Source of the DNA: Apostichopus japonicus
Taxonomy: Eukaryota > Echinodermata > Holothuroidea > Aspidochirotida > Stichopodidae
Reading direction: 5' to 3'
Assembly (NCBI RefSeq): GCF_037975245.1
Contig: NC_092562.1
Location: 11,013,001 to 11,077,000, forward strand
DNA: 64,000 bases
How positions within the stretch are numbered: position 1 is the first letter of the stretch; every line of letters begins with the position of its first letter. The position numbers and the translations under genes were made by a program. Below the pieces are notes generated by a model. The model was not told the DNA's origin. It did no database searches and worked only from the letters and a program-made list of their open reading frames with translations. Shown piece by piece: positions 57,193 to 64,000 of the stretch.

Positions 57193-57730
57193 TTGTCAAT
57201 CGTATATTACTATTGGGAAAATGTATGGGTTGAGCATTTCTCTGTGAGAGCACCAAACTGGTGTGTGGGTTATATCATTAAGAAGGTAGGATCTGTATTA
57301 TTTGAAATACAGTTAGGGAAACGGCAGGATCGTCAGACGTCGTCAACACCGAATAAGAAAGTGATATTTAGACACACCCAACACACAAATGGTAACAAAC
57401 TCTGATCGGTGTCAGGGTAATGTTACTGATGATACGTTGGTAAACGACAATGATGGGCCTGAATTTGATGTGATCACTGACGCTGGTCAAGGTGTAGATG
57501 TACCTCCACATAGCGAAAATGAGGCACAACCACAGGTGAACGATTGGACCAGCAAAACGCTCATTCCCGTATGGTCTATGCATGACGTAATAGAGAACAA
57601 CTTCATCACTTGATAATGTTAATATTGTATATATAGTCGCCTGTGCAATGAACGTTGGGTTAATTAATACCATGTTCAAACTAAGGGGGAAGGAGGAAGG
57701 GGGAAGGGGAGGGTGGGAGAGTGTGGTAAC
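57193..57730 (+). pseudogene. Ty3/Gypsy-type integrase C-terminus, polypurine tract and possible LTR start
   Basis: In the plus frame, WVEHFSVRAPNWCVGYIIKK then VGSVLFEIQLG and RHTQHTNGNKL follow the pattern of Gypsy integrase C-termini (a GPVSYEVQL-type block, then RRHxDQL). An overlapping acidic 74-codon stretch (57389-57613) would be the tail. GGGGGAAGGAGGAAGGGGGA near 57686 is a candidate polypurine tract, followed by TGTGGTAACTC as a possible LTR start (57720). No other pol domain or second LTR was found, so it is a truncated remnant. Confidence 0.55.
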
Positions 57731-58156
57731 TCAAACCAAACGACTGATATAGCAAACCTAAAGATCATATTTCATAGCTTATCTTAACTCTGTTCTACTA
57801 GACGTATATCCCACGCTGGCCTCGTTTTGTAATTTATTGTTATAGATGTCTGCCTATTGGACAAAACAGGTAGGGTTACAACAAGATGGTACTATCGTTG
57901 CCCCTGGGGAAAATTATTTGGTAGGCTTTTTCGGAAGACTAGTTCCAAGAAGCTCCACTCAAATAAGTGATGAAACAATTCTGTTGATTTCAAGATGATT
58001 TATTCTCCCTGTGATACAATTTAAAAATTCAATTAAACGCTGTCACATTACTTCAAGATATTGATTGGATACAAAACAGGTATAAATTATATGGTCATGA
58101 CAATAATCGTGAGCACTGTTATTCCTTTTCCTTGACTAATTTGCCACTATTAAAAC

Positions 58157-58978
58157 TGTTCAGAAGTTGCAAAGCGTACGGTCAAACGTGATAGTACATC
58201 TGATCCGTAATTGGATCAATATAACATACTGCAGAACAACAGTTGCGAAGTTGTTACTATATTAACTGAACATTTGCTATCATCTTGTTGAAAATTGCTA
58301 CTATATTCACAGAAAGATCTTAACATTTAGGTGGCAACTAAACGTGTCCATATCGTTGACATTCTCTCTTGCAGTTGTGAGTATTTATGACACATTTTTC
58401 TTCGGTACCATGTCATGATATCTTATAAAAACAGCCAGTAACTACGTAAGTAACAAATTGAAATCACCCTTCGACGTCATTTAAACAAGTACAAAATCAA
58501 TGCATTCCAAAAGAATACTTAATTAGAATTATTAATTTCAGACCGGAATCGTATATGCAAATTTATAAAACCTGTTCAGAAGTTGCAAAGCGTACGGTCA
58601 CACGTGATAGTGCATCTGATCCGTAATTGGATCAATATAACCTTCTGCGGAACAACGGTTGCGAAATTGTTACTATATTAACTGAACATTTGCTATAATC
58701 TTGTTGAAAATTGCTACTATATTTACGGAAAGAGCTTAACATTTAGGTGGCAACTGAACGTTTCCATACCGTTGACATTCTCTCTTGCAGTTGTGAGTAT
58801 ATTTGACAAAGTTTCTTCAGTACCATGTCATGGTATCTTAGAAATAGCCAGTAAGTACATAAGTGAAAAATTGAAATCACCCTTAGAAGTCATTTAAAAA
58901 TGTACAAAATCAATGCATTCCAAAAGAATACTTAATTAGAATTCTTAATTTCAGTCCGGAATCGTATATGCAAATCTG
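58157..58978. repeat. Tandem duplication, 416-bp unit, two copies
   Basis: GTTCAGAAGTTGCAAAGC occurs at 58158 and 58574. The sequences agree closely to ATCGTATATGCAAAT at the end of each. Differences are scattered single bases and small indels. There is no ORF. It lies downstream (3') of the minus-strand GTPase gene. Confidence 0.93.
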
Positions 58979-59378
58979 CTCTTTTTTGTTACTACTTCAT
59001 ACTCGTCAGAGAAATACTTGATCAAAAATTACATATCACTACCCCTTCCAAACCTCCCAACCCCATACGTGAAGTTTCATAGATTATTATCAAAAAAGTT
59101 CGTCTCAACAATGAGAAAAAAGGTCCCGACTTTGAAAGTTCTTTGTCACCTTTCACATCGCTGATGGTCGAAGATTAATTTTGTCCAGCATCGTTGATGA
59201 TCGGATTTGAGAATTGGCAGCTTTTAACTTCATACAGTTTAGAATACATCCAACACCATCTAACACCAATCGTCCGTGTTTCGAAAATGTTTTCACAACT
59301 GTCCTCTGTCAGTGTTTCTAACAGCTCCAACGTCATATACCCAGTACATGATGTTACTCCAGCTGGCTCCTTCAGATG

Positions 59379-60026
59379 TCACATTTCTTTTCTGCATGCG
59401 CTATTAAAACGATTTTGCATAGAGCGGGAAGACGTCCTGTTCCGGATGGATACTTCCGTGGAGTAACTAAGGATCTTCCGCAGTACATTGACATTGTCCT
59501 CATAGCTTGCTGCAGATGTGAAGATATGCTCTGTGACGTCCCAATCGATCGCGAGAAGATCGGCCACTTCAGCAGATATCTCCCTCTCTTCCTTAGGGAT
59601 ATCTTTTTTGTTCCCCAACAAGAGGATTGGAATGTTTTCGTTCGGTCTTTGCTCCTGTATTTCGTTGACGATTTTTCGAGCTTCTTCAAATGAGTTTTCC
59701 ATGTCTAGAGAATATACCACTAAGAAAATGTGAGAGTTTGCTATATATAACTGCCTCATAGCTGGGAAGACGAAAGTCCCCGATGTGTCGAGGAAACGGA
59801 CATTTTCGACGCCTTTATCGCTGGCCAAGCTCAATATAACAGTCTCGTCAAGAGTAGTTTTATGTTCCAGTGGAAATGTCTTTGATACAATTTGCGATAC
59901 TATTGAGGACTTGCCAACAAAGGTTGCCCCAAAGATGGCAACTCGTAAGTGCTCAACTGTATCAACTTCGTTAGTAAAAAACTGTTGAGTACTTCGGCTG
60001 AAAGCACTGGAGTATGCGTTACCCAT
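59379..60026 (-). CDS. RASD-like (Dexras/Rhes-type) small GTPase, intronless, predicted N-myristoylated
   Basis: The 215-residue Ras-superfamily protein has G1 GATFVGKS (33-40), G3 DTSG (80-83) within LDTSGTFVFPAMRQLYI, G4 NKKD (139-142) and G5 TSA (170-172). The DTSGxxxFPAMRxL block is characteristic of RASD1/RASD2-type proteins from memory. Positions equal to Ras G12, G13 and Q61 are Thr, Phe and Thr, so GAP-stimulated hydrolysis is unlikely; this is inference. I chose the second Met of the open frame (which runs to 60071) because MGNAYSSAF fits the N-myristoylation pattern. The C-terminus SACRKEM is no CAAX box, unlike RASD proteins, so membrane attachment may be N-terminal. It could also belong to another divergent Ras branch. 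Confidence 0.85.
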   Translation of the reverse strand: MGNAYSSAFSRSTQQFFTNEVDTVEHLRVAIFGATFVGKSSIVSQIVSKTFPLEHKTTLDETVILSLASDKGVENVRFLDTSGTFVFPAMRQLYIANSHIFLVVYSLDMENSFEEARKIVNEIQEQRPNENIPILLLGNKKDIPKEEREISAEVADLLAIDWDVTEHIFTSAASYEDNVNVLRKILSYSTEVSIRNRTSSRSMQNRFNSACRKEM

Positions 60027-60138
60027 GATATATAAGAAGATGGAGAACTTTATAGATAAAAACGAAACCAAATGAAGAGCGCAAGGTATGCTGTTTCACA
60101 ACCACACACTATCTTGACCAAACTAGGTTCCAATATTC

Positions 60139-60146
60139 CTTATATA
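60139..60146 (-). promoter_or_regulatory. TATA-box candidate of the small GTPase gene
   Basis: The minus strand reads TATATAAG about 113 bp upstream of the chosen ATG. The position and strand suit a core promoter, but no start site is known. Confidence 0.4.
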
Positions 60147-62360
60147 ACTGTGACTGGGATGATATCCATTTCAGAGTCGTCTTTCTTTTGTTAGCAAACC
60201 AAAACTGACTTCTTCAATTTATCGAAAATGTTGCACGACTGAGAGATATTTTCATGAACCGGTGTTTTTATTGCCAGAGATTGTTTGTCAAATGTTTTTT
60301 TCCAATCATGAGGGGTTTCTCTTGTTCTTTTTTCCTACTTTCATTCTTCAAATCCAAACTAGAGGCTGATGTGGGTGTTATTACGTTGTGAATCCTTATA
60401 ATTTGAAACCCTATTGGCTTGTTACACGTATGGTTTTTTTTCGCATCATACTTTTTCACTTGTTTAAACTATTTACGGTGTTTTCTGATACCGCATGGGC
60501 ATGTTCTCTGTGTGAAAACTGTGGCGTAACATAACGGAGTAATTAACAACGATAAAGGGTAGGCGGAAGCGGTGTACATTGACTGGCTTTGTACTATATT
60601 AGTGTGAAAAAGTCTTCGTCACCGGCGAAAACAAAAACAGGCGCTCTTTTTACGATATTTGAGAAGTGATTAAGAAAGTTATAGGGATGCGGACTGGGCG
60701 GGGTATTGGCAGGCTTTGTATTATATTCATGTGACAAAGTCTTCGTCTCCAGAGAAAACCCCCAAAACCAATCGCTGTTTTACGATGTTTCAGAAAAGAA
60801 GGCAAAAACATTTTTGCATAGTTACGTGATCACTGCCCTTACTCTACAAATAAGAGGAAATAGGCTGTCGAGAGACAGGTCGGGCACGAGGGACAATAAT
60901 ATCACCGTGCACCCTTTTCGTATTTTGCGGATGAGAGATAGGCAGGTAACAGGGAACTAGTACCCTACGAAACAGGGAACATCCTATCAAGTAATATGGG
61001 TCGAAGGGTGGGGGGGGGGGGCGGGTGTGTTGATGACAGGTAACAACTAACAGAGATCGACAACAGAGATTAGCATAACAAATTACAAGTTACAGGGGAA
61101 AGGGAAGACTGAGCACGCAGGGAAAACATTGACAGGTAGCAACAAAGAGGGAACAGGATTCACGTAACATGGGAGAAGGGAACAGGCTAATAGGTGTCAA
61201 GTAGCAGGGAACAGTAACGGGCAACACGTATTTCGTATTAAGTTGCGTCAGTTCAGCGGGCAGCCATGTATAAGTATAGGTTTGAGTGAGGCAATCCTAA
61301 CGTTTGGCTAATGTTTACTTGTGACTTGCGACTAAGAGGAATAAAATCAATGACATTATGAAGGGAAAAGAAAGGAGAACAGAAATCCATGGTGACGGCT
61401 CAGACAACCGGGTATTCACACAGTTATGAAAGGAAATTTAGAGAGTGTTTAATAATACCAAATGAAAGCTATTACATAGATGTTTATATGTACATACTTA
61501 CATATTTTGTTTCCATATTGTAGAGTACATTCCGCACACCAGTATCTAGTGCTTGTAAAATCGGTTTAATATGTTAATAGTACATACAAAAGTTGAATTA
61601 TTCTTTAAACAACAGTTCCATAAAGATTTAATAATATTTAGTTCAGATCAATTTAAAAAACATAAATATTATTGAAATTTACGTGAAGTTAAAAAAAAGA
61701 TATGAATCCAAATGAAATAGCCGAAAAGATCAAAAGACTGAAATAGGAAAACTCTGGGACTGAAAGAATCTATGAAAAGTAATATAGTTCACTGGAAACA
61801 AGTCTTTGTTGAGTCTAAGCGTGATGAGTAAGTTGAGTATAACTTACAGGTATGTCTTTACGTTTGCGAATCATTCACCGAAGGGAAAGTTATTCAATAA
61901 GTAAATTACAACAGTGGTTATAAATACAGTCGTTCGGGAAGATTAAAACGCTCGACGGCTGGGAAGCCTGCAAGGTTATCACGGATTGATTGCGGTGGAT
62001 TAGGTATTGAAGATTAGGTATTTGAAGAATCACAAGTATAAGGTTAGGCAATATCAACGGAAAGTTAAGATTGAAATAAGTATATTGTGGTGGTAATATG
62101 CTAAAGGATTTGACAGGAAGTCTTTTATCATCAAAGGGTCCTATTTATGCAATAACTAACTGTAAAGTACATATATGATTTGGAAAATAAATTCATGAAC
62201 AAAACAATTCATGTATTTATCGCTTAAACGATTGTCGGTAAACGACCTCACCCTTCTTTGAAGGAATAATTTCGCGCTCTGTTTAGTCTACTCATGTGGT
62301 TTCAAGCACAAGGTGTTCCACTATAACTCCACATCATTCTCATATATTGCTCAATCCTTT
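60147..62360. other. Intergenic DNA with degenerate AACAGGGAACA motifs
   Basis: Between 60940 and 61230, variants of AACAGGGAAC and GGTAACA recur irregularly, with a G-run at about 61007-61022. Beyond that the DNA is AT-rich with no coding exon seen. It separates two minus-strand genes. Confidence 0.45.
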
Positions 62361-63998
62361 TTAATCATCCTCATAATCGACCCCTATATAAGTTACTCCC
62401 CCTTTGATATAATCACCTAAAATCTGTTTACCCTTCATTTCTACTCCAGAAATAAAAAGACGAAGTTTACTGGGAAATATACCTGTAGCTTGAAATATTC
62501 TTATCTTCGAAGAATGGAACGATTCTTGCAGATCGAATGGTATTTTAATATCCTCTTTATCAGGAAACACTACCTTGATCACTTTGTTTCCCCGGTCAAT
62601 TGTTAGACGAAGTTGGCTTCTGCCGGTGATACGCTGTAGTAAGGTCGTGTCAGTGAGTGCACGAGAGTCACTATAGTACCTCTGCCAATTGACTGGTATC
62701 CCTTCTTGGTTCTTCATGGCCAATTTCAATTCCCGAATAGTTTTGATTGGTTTTGTTCTAAACGCCACTTCTGAAGGATGTTGTCCTGGACTTAATAAAG
62801 TAAATTTAAAAACAAAAGGCGGTTGAGGCTTGTGTCTTGGTCCAGCACGGGCCCCTTCATATGTCGTGTCGTGATCTTCATCCTCGTCAGACTTCACACT
62901 CTCAAGATTCAAGCTATCCCGTCGCTCATCTTGCCTTCGTTCGTTTCCATTTGTGTTTGGATCTCTCTGTGATGCGTAATTGGTATCTTCTCTACGACTT
63001 CGTTCTGCTGGCGACTGATAATGACTTTTACCTCCCAAAGGAGGCAAACGAGAGTCATCTTTTCTTTTCGTCAGGAGGGGGCCACCGTCTAGTGGCTGGA
63101 GATGGCCAAGTTCCGCTAGAACCTTATCTTGTTCAAGCAGGAGACGGCCTTTTCTTTCAAGTTCTAGCTGTTGTTCAACTAGTTCTGCTTCCAGCTCTAG
63201 CATTCGTCGTTCGGATTCAACTTCTGATATAGCTGATTCAAGACTTTGATCCGTAAGAGAATATTTTCCATTTCCCTTTTGGTCACTGACTTTATCACCT
63301 ACCCTACGGTTCCAGTCGTTAATAAATTTTCTTACTCGAGCACTAAGATCTGTCAGTTCCTCCTGCTTTGTTCGAAAATCTTCAGCTAAACGTCTTTTCT
63401 CTGACTGAATCTTCCGTAGAACTCGATCAAGTTTATCATTTTCGTCTTCCATATCTTCCATTTTCCTTTTTATCTCTTCTTCCTTTCTTTTAGCTTCTTC
63501 TAGTCGAAATTTTAAGTCCATATCTTGCATCTTTATTTCGCTTTCCAAATCTCTTATTCTTTGTTCATCATTTTTTAGATCCCTCTCCTTTCGATTATTC
63601 CTTTCTTCTATAATCCTTAGTCTGTCTCGTTGATCTGAATTCACTCTTTTGTCGTTTTCCACCTGCTTCTCTCTTCTTTCAATATCAGCTATCTTATCCT
63701 TGATATCCAATTCGTCTTTTCTCATTTTCTCTGCTCTATATTTTAGTCCGTCCTCGGTCGCTTTGGACTTTTCTTTAATCACTTCAGCATCCTTTAGTCG
63801 TTTATTGATCTCCAATTCTTTTTCTTCCAATTCTTCCCGTTTCTCCTCAATTTTATTGGTATTTTCCACCAATTCCCTAACATATTTTTCAACGTCTTCG
63901 TCTTTTTTGTCTAATATCTCTTTACGGCTCTTCAGTTGTTCCTCTGTCTGCTCTACTTCTTTCATTCTTAACCCAAGTTTTGCTTCTTTCCGCTTCAT
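62361..63998 (-). CDS. Coiled-coil protein with two C-terminal ubiquitin-like regions (partial)
   Basis: An open frame of 545 codons runs to the window edge, so the N-terminus is not established; the ATG at 63998 lies two bases from the end. Residues 1-300 are heptad-rich, charged coiled coil (for example KRKEEEIKRKMEDMEDENDK). A polar, probably disordered linker covers about 305-394. Then come two beta-grasp-like stretches: about 395-470 (FVFKFTLLSP..QLRLTID) and about 471-545 (VIKVVFPDKEDIKIPFDL..ITYIGVDY-like end). Both fit the ubiquitin-fold strand pattern, but the C-terminus DYEDD has no diglycine, so conjugation is not expected. I do not recognise the family; a role as a cytoskeletal or ciliary scaffold would be a guess. 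Confidence 0.78.
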   Translation of the reverse strand: MKRKEAKLGLRMKEVEQTEEQLKSRKEILDKKDEDVEKYVRELVENTNKIEEKREELEEKELEINKRLKDAEVIKEKSKATEDGLKYRAEKMRKDELDIKDKIADIERREKQVENDKRVNSDQRDRLRIIEERNNRKERDLKNDEQRIRDLESEIKMQDMDLKFRLEEAKRKEEEIKRKMEDMEDENDKLDRVLRKIQSEKRRLAEDFRTKQEELTDLSARVRKFINDWNRRVGDKVSDQKGNGKYSLTDQSLESAISEVESERRMLELEAELVEQQLELERKGRLLLEQDKVLAELGHLQPLDGGPLLTKRKDDSRLPPLGGKSHYQSPAERSRREDTNYASQRDPNTNGNERRQDERRDSLNLESVKSDEDEDHDTTYEGARAGPRHKPQPPFVFKFTLLSPGQHPSEVAFRTKPIKTIRELKLAMKNQEGIPVNWQRYYSDSRALTDTTLLQRITGRSQLRLTIDRGNKVIKVVFPDKEDIKIPFDLQESFHSSKIRIFQATGIFPSKLRLFISGVEMKGKQILGDYIKGGVTYIGVDYEDD

Positions 63999-64000
63999 GG

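Overview
This is intron-rich animal nuclear DNA. Spliced genes have GT-AG introns, coding exons are sparse, (AT)n tracts are long, and SINEs, LINE tails, hAT-like elements and a Penelope-like element are abundant. Nothing looks bacterial, viral or organellar. The repeat style fits a marine invertebrate, perhaps a deuterostome such as an echinoderm, but that is an inference from memory and I cannot name a species.

Layout. 1-12490 (+): the last 11 exons of a WDR36/UTP21 homologue, a rRNA-processing WD-repeat protein, whose 5' part lies outside the window. 15873-22069 (+): a complete five-exon F-box/leucine-rich-repeat gene whose first coding exon carries only the ATG. 22.5-30 kb: a transposon graveyard. 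It holds a hAT-type MITE, then a 4.1-kb element with long terminal repeats (24846-28933) that contains a decayed minus-strand Penelope-like retroelement, itself interrupted by a hAT MITE, a foldback element with a hammerhead ribozyme motif in its spacer, and a 27-bp palindromic insertion. 34691-54624 (+): a six-exon gene for a single-pass membrane protein (signal peptide, Pro/Thr-rich stalk, conserved-looking membrane-proximal region, acidic tail with PPxY and a PDZ-type C-terminus). Its introns carry hAT MITEs, tRNA-derived SINEs, (AT)n arrays, a perfect 160-bp palindrome and a 4.33-kb element with perfect 22-bp inverted termini. 55.5-57.8 kb: LINE and Ty3/Gypsy-type remnants. 59379-60026 (-): an intronless RASD-like small GTPase with a predicted myristoylation start and no CAAX box. 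62361-63998 (-): the C-terminal part of a coiled-coil protein ending in two ubiquitin-like regions, open at the window edge.

The host genes are unrelated in function and I see no operon-like relationship. The most unusual signals are a set of tiny palindromic insertions sharing the 14-mer ATAACAACTCCCTG, two of them flanked by clear target duplications, and the hammerhead motif between the arms of the foldback element. All coordinates, splice phases and duplications were read by eye; no database search was run.
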